Source: Beijerinckiaceae bacterium (GTDB lineage Bacteria > Pseudomonadota > Alphaproteobacteria > Rhizobiales > Beijerinckiaceae). Taken from it: 64,000 bases of DNA. A model generated the notes under the pieces. That model was not told the origin of the DNA. It ran no database searches and was given only the letters and a program-made list of their open reading frames with translations. Positions 7,502 through 16,387 of the stretch are shown here, in pieces. A program made the translations under genes and the position numbers. Positions within the stretch are counted from its first letter, which is position 1; each line of letters opens with the position of its first letter. The stretch lies in assembly GCA_027532775.1 (NCBI GenBank), contig JAPZTO010000001.1:744001-808000 (forward strand). Reading direction: 5' to 3'.

Positions 7502-8950
7502 TCATGGAGCGAAGAAGTTGTCTTTCACGCTTGCATTCTCGCCGAAGGAGAGATCAGCCGCCTTGATCTGGATCATCTGCGAGGGGCCCCTGGCCTGCGG
7601 CTGCGGCATGGTGACGAACAGCCTCACATCGAGGGTCGAATCCGGCGGGATGACGACGATCGGGCGCCAGTCTGCTGTCTGCTGCGCGCCGACGACTTCC
7701 CAGGTCGTGCCCATCGGCGCGTCGAGGGTGATGGCGACGGGCCGTTCCTCCGAGCGCTTGTTGGCGATGCGGAGCGTGTAGGCGTTGCGGATGGAGCCAT
7801 CCTTCAGCGTCGTGAAGAGCGGGGTCCGCTCATGCACCACGGACATGCCCAGAAACGCGCGCGTCGCGAGCTGGTAGAGCATGGCGCCCCCGACAAAGGC
7901 GATGATTGCTGCGTAGAGCATCGTGCGCGGGCGGATGAGGCGGAGCGCGGGCGGCGGGGTGCCACAGGCGCGGGCCTCGACGGCTTTCAACGTGTCGTAG
8001 CCGATCAGGCCGGTCGGCCGGCCGAGCTTGCCCATAACGTCATCACAGGCATCGATGCACAGGCCGCACTGGATGCAGCCAAGCTGCGTCCCCTCGCGGA
8101 TGTCGATCCCCGTCGGGCAGACGGCGATGCACTGCTTGCACTCGACGCAATCGCCCGCCGGCTGCCCGGCCGCCTTGAGCTGGGCGGCCTGTTTCACCGA
8201 GGCACGCGGTTCGCCGCGATCGAACTTGTAGGTGACGTTCAGCGCGTCGGAATCGGTCAAAGCCGCCTGGATGCGCGGCCAGGGGCACATATAGAGGCAG
8301 ACCTGCTCGCGCATGTGGCCGGCAAAGACATAGGTGGTCGCCGTCAGGATGCCGATCCAGAGATAGGCCGAAAAGGGCGCCTGGAAGGTCGCAAGGTCCT
8401 TCACGAGGGTGGGCGCGTCGGAGAAATAGAGCACCCAGGCGCCGCCGGTCCACCAGGCGATCATCAGCCAGACGAAATGCTTGGTGGCCTTGAGGCCAAT
8501 CTTCGAGGCGCTCCAGCCCTGGGAATCCAGCCTGATCCGGTCGCGGCGATCCCCCTCGATCAGGCGCTCGACCGCGAAGAAGAGGTCGGTCCAGACCGTC
8601 TGCGGGCAGAGATAGCCGCACCAGATCCGCCCGGCGATCGCGTTCATCAGGAACAGCACGATCGCCGCAAGGATCAGCAGGCCGGTAAGGTAATAGACCT
8701 CCTGCGGCCAGAGCTCGATGAAGAAGAAGTAGAAGCGGCGCCGCTCGAAATCGACCAGAACGGCCTGATCCGGCAGCGCCGGGCCGCGATCCCAGCGCAC
8801 AAAGGGCAGGAAGTAGTAGACCCCAAGGCAGAAGGCGAGAAGGGCCCATTTGATCCGGCGGAACCGGCCCTTCACGCGCTGGGGATAGACCTTCTTCGCC
8901 GCGGCGAAGAGGGGTCCATCCTCATCGGGGATCACGGCATTGGAGCTCAT
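7502..8950 (-). CDS. ccoG: Cbb3 accessory protein CcoG/FixG, bis-[4Fe-4S] membrane protein
   Basis: 482 residues with several transmembrane helices and two ferredoxin motifs in tandem, CVECKQCIAVCP and CIQCGLCIDAC, enough for two [4Fe-4S] clusters. A C-terminal Ig-like periplasmic domain (FixG C-terminal, LRIANKRSEERPVAITLDAP) follows. CcoG has been shown to act as a cupric reductase that supplies Cu(I) for cbb3 assembly. The start overlaps the ccoP stop by four bases. Confidence 0.95.
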   Translation of the reverse strand: MSSNAVIPDEDGPLFAAAKKVYPQRVKGRFRRIKWALLAFCLGVYYFLPFVRWDRGPALPDQAVLVDFERRRFYFFFIELWPQEVYYLTGLLILAAIVLFLMNAIAGRIWCGYLCPQTVWTDLFFAVERLIEGDRRDRIRLDSQGWSASKIGLKATKHFVWLMIAWWTGGAWVLYFSDAPTLVKDLATFQAPFSAYLWIGILTATTYVFAGHMREQVCLYMCPWPRIQAALTDSDALNVTYKFDRGEPRASVKQAAQLKAAGQPAGDCVECKQCIAVCPTGIDIREGTQLGCIQCGLCIDACDDVMGKLGRPTGLIGYDTLKAVEARACGTPPPALRLIRPRTMLYAAIIAFVGGAMLYQLATRAFLGMSVVHERTPLFTTLKDGSIRNAYTLRIANKRSEERPVAITLDAPMGTTWEVVGAQQTADWRPIVVIPPDSTLDVRLFVTMPQPQARGPSQMIQIKAADLSFGENASVKDNFFAP

Positions 8951-9840
8951 TGCCCACCGCCGAGAGAGTGGACATAGACCGTGAGCGCCTTGATCGTGAC
9001 AGGGTCCAGCCGGCTCGCCCAGGCCGGCATGATGCCGGCACGGCCGTTATGGACCGACTCGATCATCGCCTCGCGGCTCGAGCCGTAGAGCCAGATCGCA
9101 TCCGTCAGGTCGGGCGCGCCGACCTCACGGTTGCCCTTGCCGGCTTCGCCATGGCAGGCCGCGCAATTGGCGTCATAGACAGTCTTCCCGGCCGCAAGAT
9201 TCGCGCCCTTGGCCGTATCGAGCTTCGCCAGCGAGCGGACAAAATCCACCACCTGCTCGATCTCGTCCTTCTTGAGCATGCCCTGCCGGCCGAAGGCGAG
9301 CATCTCGCCCATGCGGGTATCGGCATTCTGGGTCCAGCGGATCCCGTTCTGGATCGTGGTCTGGATATCCTTCAGCGACCCGCCCCAGACCCAGTCATCA
9401 TCGGTGAGGTTCGGATAACTCGGCGCGCCGGTTCCGCCCTGGCCATGGCAGCCGACGCAATTCTCGGCAAAGGAGGCCTTGCCGCGGGCCAGAGCGACGC
9501 GGGAAAGGTCCGGGCTGGACTTGATCTCCTCGAGGCTGGCCGTTTTCAGGCCTGCGGCCTGAATGTCGCGGCGCTGCTCGAGGGCCTGCATTTCCTGCGT
9601 CAGTTCGGCCCGGCTGGAATAGCCGAAGAACCCGGTGGTGTGGCTGGAGATGAGCGGCCAGGCCGGATAGACCAGCCAGTAGCCGATCGACCAGAGGATC
9701 GTGACGTAGAACGTCCAGAGCCACCAGCGCGGCAGCGGCGTGTTGAGCTCGCGGATACCATCCCAGCTGTGACCGGTCGTCGACTGGCCGGTCACGGCAT
9801 CGAAATCGGGCTCGTGGGCGGTGGGGTTCGGGTTGGTCAT
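8947..9840 (-). CDS. ccoP: Cbb3 cytochrome c oxidase subunit III (dihaem cytochrome c)
   Basis: 297 residues. An N-terminal membrane anchor (WWLWTFYVTILWSIGYWLVY, about residues 39-58) precedes two cytochrome c domains with haem motifs CVGCH (128-132) and CAACH (226-230). The leading segment DGIRELNTPLPRWW is the CcoP signature. It receives electrons from soluble or membrane cytochrome c and passes them to CcoO/CcoN. Placed three bases after ccoQ and overlapping ccoG. Confidence 0.97.
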   Translation of the reverse strand: MTNPNPTAHEPDFDAVTGQSTTGHSWDGIRELNTPLPRWWLWTFYVTILWSIGYWLVYPAWPLISSHTTGFFGYSSRAELTQEMQALEQRRDIQAAGLKTASLEEIKSSPDLSRVALARGKASFAENCVGCHGQGGTGAPSYPNLTDDDWVWGGSLKDIQTTIQNGIRWTQNADTRMGEMLAFGRQGMLKKDEIEQVVDFVRSLAKLDTAKGANLAAGKTVYDANCAACHGEAGKGNREVGAPDLTDAIWLYGSSREAMIESVHNGRAGIMPAWASRLDPVTIKALTVYVHSLGGGQ

Positions 9841-9843
9841 GGC

Positions 9844-9999
9844 TCACTCGTCTTTCAGAGGAATGGAAGCCGCGCGATCGAAGGTCTCGCGGTTGCGGGG
9901 CCACAGGGCGTAGGCGACGACCGCCAGGAACATCCCCATGAAGTAAAGGACCCCCACGGATTGGGCGATCGAGGCAAGGAGGTGATACATCTGGGCCAT
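9844..9999 (-). CDS. ccoQ: Cbb3 oxidase small subunit IV (CcoQ/FixQ)
   Basis: 51 residues: one membrane helix (VGVLYFMGMFLAVVAYALWP) followed by a polar tail RNRETFDRAASIPLKDE, the normal FixQ shape, with the W-x-R-x4-F signature after the helix. The ATG at 9999 has a GAGGAG SD that overlaps the ccoO stop codon. FixQ/CcoQ stabilises the interaction of CcoP with the CcoNO core in characterised systems. Confidence 0.93.
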   Translation of the reverse strand: MAQMYHLLASIAQSVGVLYFMGMFLAVVAYALWPRNRETFDRAASIPLKDE

Positions 10000-10009
10000 A
10001 TCGGGCTCC

Positions 10010-10777
10010 TCAGCGCAGGTTGGCTTTGTTGTCGTATTGCTTGAAGTCGACCAGCGTACCGAGCATCTGCAGGTAGGCGATCATCGCATCCGCCTCGGTG
10101 ATCCGCTGCGGGTTGCCGTCAAAGTCGCGGCTGGCCGCCTTCGGATAGCGCTTCTGGAAGGCATCGGCCTGGGGATGATCCGGATCGACCTGGGCGCGGA
10201 GATCACTCACCGCATTGGCGATCATCTCGTCGGTATAGGGCACGCCGCTCATGCGGTTGACCCGCATCTCCTGGGCAATCCGGTTCACGTCGAGTTCCGT
10301 AGTCGCGAGGAACGGATAGCCCGGCATGATCGATTGCGGAACGAGGCTGCGGGGTGCGTTCAGGTGCTGGAGCTGCCAGGCATCGGAATACTTGCCGCCG
10401 ACGCGGGCGAGGTCCGGCCCGGTGCGCTTCGAACCCCATTGGAACGGCTTGTCATACATGCTCTCGGCCGCGAGCGAGAAATGGCCGTAGCGCTCGATCT
10501 CGTCCCGCAGCGGGCGGATCATCTGGCTGTGGCAATTGTAGCAGCCCTCGCGGACATAGATGGCGCGGCCGGCAAGTTCGAGCGGGGTGTAGGGCCGCAT
10601 GCCCTCCACCTTCTCGATCGTCGAACGCAGGTAGAAGAGCGGGGCAATCTCGACGAGCCCGCCGATCGAGACCACGATCAGGATGCCCAGGATGAGCAGG
10701 ATCGAATTGGTCTCGAAAATCTTGTGGCGGGCCCAGAGCGAAGGCTTGCCGGTTTGAGCTTGGGGAGATGTCGTCAT
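10010..10777 (-). CDS. ccoO: Cbb3 cytochrome c oxidase subunit II (monohaem cytochrome c)
   Basis: 255 residues: N-terminal transmembrane helix (about 25-45) and one cytochrome c domain with the haem motif CYNCH (79-83), followed by [15 protein letters not shown], the characteristic CcoO stretch. The protein relays electrons from CcoP to the CcoN active site. It starts three bases after ccoN, as in all fixNOQP operons. Confidence 0.97.
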   Translation of the reverse strand: MTTSPQAQTGKPSLWARHKIFETNSILLILGILIVVSIGGLVEIAPLFYLRSTIEKVEGMRPYTPLELAGRAIYVREGCYNCHSQMIRPLRDEIERYGHFSLAAESMYDKPFQWGSKRTGPDLARVGGKYSDAWQLQHLNAPRSLVPQSIMPGYPFLATTELDVNRIAQEMRVNRMSGVPYTDEMIANAVSDLRAQVDPDHPQADAFQKRYPKAASRDFDGNPQRITEADAMIAYLQMLGTLVDFKQYDNKANLR

Positions 10778-10780
10778 GAT

Positions 10781-12436
10781 TCACTCCGCAGGAACATGCT
10801 GGAGATGAGCCGGAACGGCTTCCGCCCGGGGGGCGACTGCACGAACCGTCATCCAGAGATTGTAGGCCATGAGCAGGGCGCCGAGCAGGAAGAGCCCGCC
10901 CCCGAAGGCCCGGATCACGTAGTAGGGATGCATCGCGGCGACGGTCTCGACGAAGGAGTATTCAAGGAAGCCGAGGCTCGTATAGGCGCGCCACATCAGG
11001 CCCTGCATGATGCCGGAGACCCACATCGCGCTGATGTAGAAGACGATGCCGATGGTCGAGATCCAGAAATGCCACTCGACCAGCCGGTTCGAATAGAGCC
11101 GCTCGCGCTTCCAGAGCCACGGCACGAGGCAATAGATGGCGCCGAAGGACACATAGCCGACCCAGCCAAGCGCACCGGAATGCACGTGGCCGATGGTCCA
11201 GTCGGTGTAGTGGCTGAGCGAGTTCACCGCCTTGATCGACATGAGCGGGCCCTCGAAGGTGCTCATCCCGTAGAAGGCCACCGAGACGACCATCATGCGC
11301 AGGACAGGGTCGGTGCGGAGTTTGTCCCATGCACCGGACAAGGTCATCAGGCCGTTGATCATGCCGCCCCAGGAGGGCATCCAGAGCATGATCGAGAAGG
11401 TCATGCCGAGGGTCTGGGCCCAATCGGGCAGCGCCGTGTAGTGCAGGTGATGCGGGCCGGCCCAGATATAGAGGAAGATCAGCGCCCAGAAATGGATGAT
11501 GGAGAGCCGGTAGGAATAGACCGGCCGCTCGGCACGCTTCGGGATGAAGTAGTACATGATGGCCAGGAAGCCGGCGGTCAGGAAGAAGCCGACCGCGTTA
11601 TGGCCATACCACCACTGGAACATGGCATCCTGGATGCCGGACCAGAGGATGTAGCTCTTGGGGCTGGTCAGCGAGACCGGGATCGTTGCGTTGTTGCCGA
11701 GATGGAGCACGGCGATGGTGACGATGAAGCCGAGATAGAACCAGTTCGCCACATAGATATGCGGTTCCTTCCGGCGCCAGATCGTGGCGAGGAAAACCAG
11801 CAGGTAGACGACCCACACCACCGTGAGGAAGAGGTCGGCATACCATTCCGGCTCGGCATATTCCTTGCCCTGCGTGATGCCGAGGAGGTAGCCCGTGCCG
11901 GCGACGACGATGAAGAGGTTGTAGCCGAGCACGACGAACCAGGGCGAGAGCACGCCGGCGAGGCGGGCGTGGCAGGTGCGCTGGACGACATAGAAGGATG
12001 TGCCGAGCAGGACGTTGCCACCGAAGGCGAAAATCACCGCGGAGGTATGAAGCGGACGCAGGCGCCCGAAATTCGTCCAGGGCAGGTCGAAATTGAGGGC
12101 CGGGAAGGCCAGCTGCAGGGCGATGACCAGCCCCACCGTGAAGCCGGCAATCCCCCAGAACATCGCCGCGATCGTCGCGAAGCGAATGGGACCGTCTTCG
12201 TAGTTCGGCCGGCCGTTGATCTCGAGCGGCTCATGGCGGGTTTCCCCCTGCGCGGCCCGGTTGACGATGGCGTAGAAGCCCAGCCCGCAGGCCAGGGCCA
12301 TCACCACCATATGAAAGGCATAGCCAGAATGGTCGGTCAGACCGGCGATGATGAGGAACAGGATTCCGAAGGCGGCGCAGAGGCCGGCCCCGATCGTCTC
12401 GTTCCCCCGCATCGAGAAATGCTGTGCGGCTGCCAT
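10781..12436 (-). CDS. ccoN: Cbb3 cytochrome c oxidase catalytic subunit I
   Basis: 551 residues, about twelve to fourteen transmembrane helices. Haem and copper ligands are visible: [15 protein letters not shown] (haem b His), [16 protein letters not shown] (CuB His and the cbb3-type active-site Tyr region), [13 protein letters not shown] (two CuB His) and [13 protein letters not shown] (haem ligands). This is the O2-reducing, proton-pumping subunit of the high-affinity terminal oxidase. It is the first gene of a nine-gene minus-strand operon running to hemN. An FNR box lies 62 bases upstream of the ATG, a spacing compatible with class II activation. Confidence 0.97.
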   Translation of the reverse strand: MAAAQHFSMRGNETIGAGLCAAFGILFLIIAGLTDHSGYAFHMVVMALACGLGFYAIVNRAAQGETRHEPLEINGRPNYEDGPIRFATIAAMFWGIAGFTVGLVIALQLAFPALNFDLPWTNFGRLRPLHTSAVIFAFGGNVLLGTSFYVVQRTCHARLAGVLSPWFVVLGYNLFIVVAGTGYLLGITQGKEYAEPEWYADLFLTVVWVVYLLVFLATIWRRKEPHIYVANWFYLGFIVTIAVLHLGNNATIPVSLTSPKSYILWSGIQDAMFQWWYGHNAVGFFLTAGFLAIMYYFIPKRAERPVYSYRLSIIHFWALIFLYIWAGPHHLHYTALPDWAQTLGMTFSIMLWMPSWGGMINGLMTLSGAWDKLRTDPVLRMMVVSVAFYGMSTFEGPLMSIKAVNSLSHYTDWTIGHVHSGALGWVGYVSFGAIYCLVPWLWKRERLYSNRLVEWHFWISTIGIVFYISAMWVSGIMQGLMWRAYTSLGFLEYSFVETVAAMHPYYVIRAFGGGLFLLGALLMAYNLWMTVRAVAPRAEAVPAHLQHVPAE

Positions 12437-12497
12437 GACGGATTACCCCCAGTAACGACAATAAGGGTCCGGATGCCATGGCGGTCCGACGTCCGCA

Positions 12498-12511
12498 TTG
12501 ATCTCGGTCAA
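12498..12511 (-). promoter_or_regulatory. FNR/FixK box in front of the cbb3 operon
   Basis: TTGATCTCGGTCAA matches the FNR/FixK consensus TTGAY-N4-RTCAA at all ten defined positions. It is centred 68 bases before the ccoN start, allowing a transcript start near 12463 if the site is at -41.5. The box overlaps the stop codon of the small upstream gene, so that gene ends inside the regulatory site. The probable ligand is the FNR-like protein encoded at 12966. Confidence 0.85.
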
Positions 12512-12843
12512 GCCGGGGCGGCGAGCGATGTCCGGTTCCGGCGGGTGGGTTCAAAGAAATCCCGGACAGCTTCGAGGATCCGGGCCGGGTCGCCCAGAAG
12601 GGCCGGCGGCCGGAGCACGAAGGCCATGCCCCTTGCGGAATGCCGCACAACGGCGATGGCGCAGTTTGCACGGTTGTAGACGGCAACCAGCCGCGCGCCG
12701 GCATCCTGCTCCGGAATCGCGCGAACGGCTTTCCGCCATTCCGGGAGCGACAGGTGTGGGTGCTGGATCATGGCAAGCGAGTAGGTGTCGCGCAGTTCCC
12801 GCGTTCCCAACCGACGGCAGGAATAGGCCGGACCACGCGTCAT
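12508..12843 (-). CDS. Small hypothetical protein, possibly a reduced GNAT-like domain
   Basis: 111-residue reading frame between fnr and ccoN. The ATG at 12843 has a purine-rich SD (GGGGAGGGGGAA). The pattern near the N-terminus (LGTRELRDTYSLAMIQHP then LSLPEWRKAVRAI) and the following strand-like AGARLVAVYNRANCAIAVVRH resemble the beginning of a GNAT fold, but the acetyl-CoA motif is absent, so this is only a structural guess. It is divergent from fnr and reads into the ccoN promoter. It could be expressed with, or silence, the downstream operon by read-through. Confidence 0.5.
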   Translation of the reverse strand: MTRGPAYSCRRLGTRELRDTYSLAMIQHPHLSLPEWRKAVRAIPEQDAGARLVAVYNRANCAIAVVRHSARGMAFVLRPPALLGDPARILEAVRDFFEPTRRNRTSLAAPA

Positions 12844-12965
12844 GCCGTTCCCCCTCCCCTGTCGGATGCTTTCGCAACCAATGGCTGAGCCCCTGCACAT
12901 TGACGTTGCAGGCCCCAGTGAATAGACAGGATGGAGTGCCGAAACCGAGCGGATCGAGGAGCGTG

Positions 12966-13715
12966 ATGGAAGGCCATCTGCCCACAAGTCCCGGGCCACT
13001 TTCCGGCCTGACGCCCTGCGGCGGCGGACAATGCGCGTCGGTCTGCGCGGAATGCCGGGTGAGGCTCTACGCCGTCTGTGCCGCGCTCGAACGCGACGAG
13101 ATCAACGAACTCGAGCGGATTACCCAGCATATGACGCTGCCGGCCAAGACGGCGCTGTTCCATGCCGGAGATGCTGCTGCTTCGGTCTATACCGTTACCT
13201 CGGGCACGCTGCGCCTGCAGCGGGACCTCGCCGACGGCCGGCGCCAGGTGATCGGATTCGCTATTCCGGGTGACTTCATCGGCCTCGCCATGGACGATCA
13301 TTTCGGTTTCTCCGCCGACAGCCTCACGCCGGTGAACCTGTGCCGGTTCGACAGGCAGGCTTTCGCGCGGCTTGCGCATGAAAAGCACGGCCTGATGGGG
13401 CGCCTGCATGATTTCGCCTCGCATGAACTCGGCCTCGCGCAGGAACATATGGTGGTGCTCGGCCGGCGGCGGGCCGAGGAACGCGTCGCGGCCTTCCTGC
13501 TGCGCTGGCGGGAGCGCATGGCGCGCCTGACGGGCGCTTCGGCCACGCTGGCGCTGCCGATGGGCCGGCAGGACATTGCCGATCATCTCGGGCTCACCAT
13601 CGAGACGGTCAGCCGGACTCTCGCCCGCTGGATGCGCGAGAAGGTGATCCTCGACGTGCCGGACGGGATCCGGATTCTCGATCAGGGCCGCCTCGAGCAA
13701 ACCGTCGCCGGCTGA
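12966..13715 (+). CDS. FNR/FnrL-type oxygen-sensing transcription regulator
   Basis: 249-residue CRP/FNR regulator. N-terminal cysteines C23, C27, C30 and C38 (CAEC-x7-C pattern) plus internal C126 in VNLCRFDRQAF supply ligands for an O2-labile [4Fe-4S] cluster, so this is the sensing FNR class and not cluster-free FixK. The cNMP-like barrel spans about 50-150. The C-terminal HTH RQDIADHLGLTIETVSRTLAR has the E-x2-S-R recognition residues (E213, S216, R217) that read TTGAT half sites. ATG 12966 is chosen for its GAGGAG SD; the frame is open far upstream without one. FNR boxes occur on both sides of the gene, at 12498 and 13841. Confidence 0.92.
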   Translation: MEGHLPTSPGPLSGLTPCGGGQCASVCAECRVRLYAVCAALERDEINELERITQHMTLPAKTALFHAGDAAASVYTVTSGTLRLQRDLADGRRQVIGFAIPGDFIGLAMDDHFGFSADSLTPVNLCRFDRQAFARLAHEKHGLMGRLHDFASHELGLAQEHMVVLGRRRAEERVAAFLLRWRERMARLTGASATLALPMGRQDIADHLGLTIETVSRTLARWMREKVILDVPDGIRILDQGRLEQTVAG

Positions 13716-13840
13716 CGCGGCCTGCCCGGCACCTCGCCCTTCCGCAGGCGGCATCTTTGGTCTGAACCGTTTCATCCCAGCGCCTCCCTGCTTCGGGTCC
13801 ACGAGCCCTGCCACCCTGCTTGGCACGGCCCGATCTCTCC

Positions 13841-13854
13841 ATGATCTGGATCAA
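13841..13854 (+). promoter_or_regulatory. FNR-like box upstream of galM
   Basis: ATGATCTGGATCAA differs from TTGAT-N4-ATCAA at one of ten defined positions. It lies in the 273-base gap between fnr and galM, 135 bases before the galM start. The rest of this gap shows no clear gene. It could serve an unrecognised transcript or galM; a chance match is possible. Confidence 0.4.
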
Positions 13855-13988
13855 AACGCCCCCGGGCGGCCAAAGCGGGAAATGTTCCGCAGAAATCTCC
13901 TTATCCTTCCGACAGGCGCGTTGCGGGCTGGTGTCCCGGCATGACATTCTCCGGTGGGTCGCGAGAAGCCGGCACCACGGGAGGCAGG

Positions 13989-15038
13989 ATGAGCCAGGAC
14001 GTTTCGCTTTTCGGGCAGATCGACGGCCGGGCGGTGCAGCAAGTCACGCTGAGGAATGCAGCCAACGCCGAGGCGAAAATCCTCAGCTGGGGCGCTGTCG
14101 TTCGCGATCTCGTCGTGCCGCATGCCGGCAAGAGGCAGCGCGTGGTGCTGGGGCTCAACACGCTCGAGGATTACATCGCCCATTCGCCGCATTTCGGCGC
14201 GATTGCAGGGCGCTATGCCAACCGGATCGCGCGCGGGCAGTTCGCGCTGGACGGCGTCGCCTATCAGCTGCCGCTGAACCAGGAGGGCAAGCATTCGCTC
14301 CATGGCGGCGGGCAGGGTTTCGGCAAGCAGCCCTGGACCCTGCTCCATGCCGATGCCGCGAGCTGCACGCTCGGCCTTGTCTCGCCGGATGGCGAGGCGG
14401 GCTATCCCGGCACCTTGCAGGTCACCTGCCGCTACACGCTCACCGAGGGCAACGCCCTGCGTGTGGACCTCTCGGCCTTCACCGACAAACCGACCATCCT
14501 CAATCTCTGCCATCACAGCTATTTTAACCTCGATGGCGGGGCGGATATCCTCGATCACAGCCTCGCCGTCCGGGCCAATGTGATGACGCCGGTCGATGCC
14601 GACCTGATCCCCGACGGTTCGCTGGCGCCGGTTTCCGGCACGCCGTTCGATTTCCGCACGCCGCGGCCCATCCGCTTTGCCGGGCCGGATGGCCAGCGCT
14701 TCTGGTACGACCACAATTTCGTGCTGAGGCGGGAACGGCGCATGAAGGATGCCTCCGGCCTCGAGATCGCCCATGCCGCGACCCTCGCCAGCGCAAAATC
14801 CGGCCTTGCCATGGAGGTCTGGACCTCGGAGCCCTGCCTGCAGGTCTATGACGGGTTCAAGGTGAATGTGCCGGTTCCGGGCCTCGATGGCGCGGGCTAT
14901 GGCGCCAGTGCCGGGATCTGCCTCGAGCCGCAGCACGCGCCCGACAGCCCCAACCTGCCGCATCTGCCGGGCACGGTGCTCAGGCCCGGGGAGCTTTACC
15001 GGCAGGTGACGGAGTATCGGTTCGGAGACATGAGATGA
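13989..15038 (+). CDS. galM: Aldose 1-epimerase (galactose mutarotase)
   Basis: 349 residues of the galactose mutarotase fold. Visible family motifs: GRYANRIARGQFALDG, HSLHGGGQGFGK (first catalytic His), CHHSYFNLDG (second His), the YDHNFVL segment and LEPQHAPDSPN with the catalytic Glu. It interconverts alpha and beta anomers of an aldohexose. The ATG at 13989 is preferred over one 48 bases upstream because it has a GGGAGG SD. No galactose operon is nearby, but a sugar ABC importer lies about 0.5 kb downstream, so it may serve the imported sugar. The stop overlaps the following small gene by four bases. Confidence 0.93.
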   Translation: MSQDVSLFGQIDGRAVQQVTLRNAANAEAKILSWGAVVRDLVVPHAGKRQRVVLGLNTLEDYIAHSPHFGAIAGRYANRIARGQFALDGVAYQLPLNQEGKHSLHGGGQGFGKQPWTLLHADAASCTLGLVSPDGEAGYPGTLQVTCRYTLTEGNALRVDLSAFTDKPTILNLCHHSYFNLDGGADILDHSLAVRANVMTPVDADLIPDGSLAPVSGTPFDFRTPRPIRFAGPDGQRFWYDHNFVLRRERRMKDASGLEIAHAATLASAKSGLAMEVWTSEPCLQVYDGFKVNVPVPGLDGAGYGASAGICLEPQHAPDSPNLPHLPGTVLRPGELYRQVTEYRFGDMR

Positions 15039-15436
15039 GCGATAACCCTTGGCTCAACATCGAAAGAGACGCGCAAACGCTGGGGTCGAAGACGGGGCCA
15101 CTGACGGATGGCCAGTATTTCGGAGCGACCTGGCCGCATTGGTTTTCCATCGAGGAGGCCAGCGCTGCCGGGTTACTCGCCCTCATGCAAGGCATCAGTG
15201 AAGAATTTTACTGTGCAGGTTGGGCCTATTCAACGGAATTCGAACTGTGGAATGCCCAGACGGGCCATTGGTTTGGCAGGGGCCAGCTCTCGGAACGCGA
15301 AGCTCTTCTGCTTCGAGAACTCTCTCTTGCTTGCGATGGCTGGTGGATGTGGGATGATGAGGAGCGCTTTGTTTTCGTGCAGCGAGCTAAATTTCAGAAA
15401 CTTTACGATGCGTGGAAGGCTGGACGGACGCGGTAA
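15035..15436 (+). CDS. Trp-rich hypothetical protein of atypical composition
   Basis: 133 residues, not recognised. About eleven tryptophans, many in pairs (TWPHW, GWWMW), and acidic residues near the end (WDDEERF), ending in a basic tail. Codon use is visibly richer in A/T third positions than in all neighbours, with a TAA stop, which suggests recent acquisition. The start overlaps the galM stop (ATGA), so it is likely co-translated. Small soluble proteins of this look include immunity proteins, but there is no toxin beside it and I make no functional claim. Confidence 0.55.
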   Translation: MSDNPWLNIERDAQTLGSKTGPLTDGQYFGATWPHWFSIEEASAAGLLALMQGISEEFYCAGWAYSTEFELWNAQTGHWFGRGQLSEREALLLRELSLACDGWWMWDDEERFVFVQRAKFQKLYDAWKAGRTR

Positions 15437-15493
15437 CTGGAGAGAGGACTGGATCGTTTTGTCGGCGTACCAGCCGCCTCTCCATAATGGAAC

Positions 15494-16324
15494 CTACCCC
15501 TTCACGCCGCCGCTGGTCAGCCCGCTGACCACGCGCTCCTGGAAGATCGCGATGACGATGCAGATTGGCACGATGGCCACGATCAGCGCCGCCGAGATGA
15601 TCGGCCAGGGGAACGAGAACTCGCCCTGATAGAGCGTGATGCCGACCGGCAGGGTGCGGCTCGCCACGCGGGGCGAGAGCGTCAGCGCCAGCAGGAACTC
15701 GTCCCAGGAATTGACGAAGGCGAGAATGCCGGCGGTGAAGACGCCCGGTGCGGTGGGCGGGATCACCACATGCCAGAGCGCGCCGAGCCGCGTGCAGCCA
15801 TCGATCATCGCCGCGTTTTCGAGATCGCGCGGGATATCCTGGAAGAACGAGATCAGCACCAGCGTGCAGACCGGCATCGAGAGCACGGCATGCGGGAAGA
15901 TCAGCGCCCACCAGGTGTTGAGCAGGCCGAGATCGCGCATGACCTGGAAGAGCGGCACCATCATGGAGATGAGCGGGAACATCGCGATGGCGAGCAGGAC
16001 CGAGAGGATGATGCCCGCGCCGGGCAGCCGCAGCCGGACAAGCGCATAGGCGGCCAAAGCGGAGCAGGTCACGCAGAGCAGGGTCGAGAGCACCGCCACG
16101 ACCACCGAGTTGAACAGGAAGCGCAGGATCGGCTGGTCGACGAAGACGCGGATGTAGTTCTCGATGGTCGGCGCCTGCGGAATGATGGTGATGGGCACGC
16201 GCATCAGCTCCACCTCGGTCTTGAACGAGGTGAAAAGGATCCAGAGGGCGGGAAAGAAGCCGTTCGCCGCCACGATCAGGCCGGCAAGGATGATCATCGC
16301 CCGGCGGTTCCGGAGGAGCTTCAT
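15494..16324 (-). CDS. Sugar ABC transporter permease (MalG/UgpE type)
   Basis: 276 residues with six predicted membrane helices and the EAA-loop motif NAAMIDGCTRLGALWHVVIPP near residues 170-190, which docks on the ATPase. It belongs to the CUT1 family for oligosaccharides, glycosides and polyols. ATG 16324 has a GGGAGG SD; a longer frame upstream is not supported. Last gene of the importer operon ATPase-binding protein-permease-permease, 63 bases after its partner. Confidence 0.9.
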   Translation of the reverse strand: MKLLRNRRAMIILAGLIVAANGFFPALWILFTSFKTEVELMRVPITIIPQAPTIENYIRVFVDQPILRFLFNSVVVAVLSTLLCVTCSALAAYALVRLRLPGAGIILSVLLAIAMFPLISMMVPLFQVMRDLGLLNTWWALIFPHAVLSMPVCTLVLISFFQDIPRDLENAAMIDGCTRLGALWHVVIPPTAPGVFTAGILAFVNSWDEFLLALTLSPRVASRTLPVGITLYQGEFSFPWPIISAALIVAIVPICIVIAIFQERVVSGLTSGGVKG

Positions 16325-16387
16325 GTTAGTGCCTCCCCGGATCGCATGGCCGGACGCAAAACCGGAAACCACTTTTGCTGGCCATGC

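Noticed and set aside
5014-12679. Very long open frames antisense to ccoI and ccoN-ccoO (689 and 880 codons)
   Set aside because: They mirror strongly conserved genes in a GC-rich genome, have no family motifs and low-complexity Arg/Gly/Asp-rich translations.
12498-12965. N-terminal extension of the FNR protein by 156 codons
   Set aside because: No SD, no similarity to FNR, and it would run through the ccoN FNR box; the SD before 12966 decides the start.
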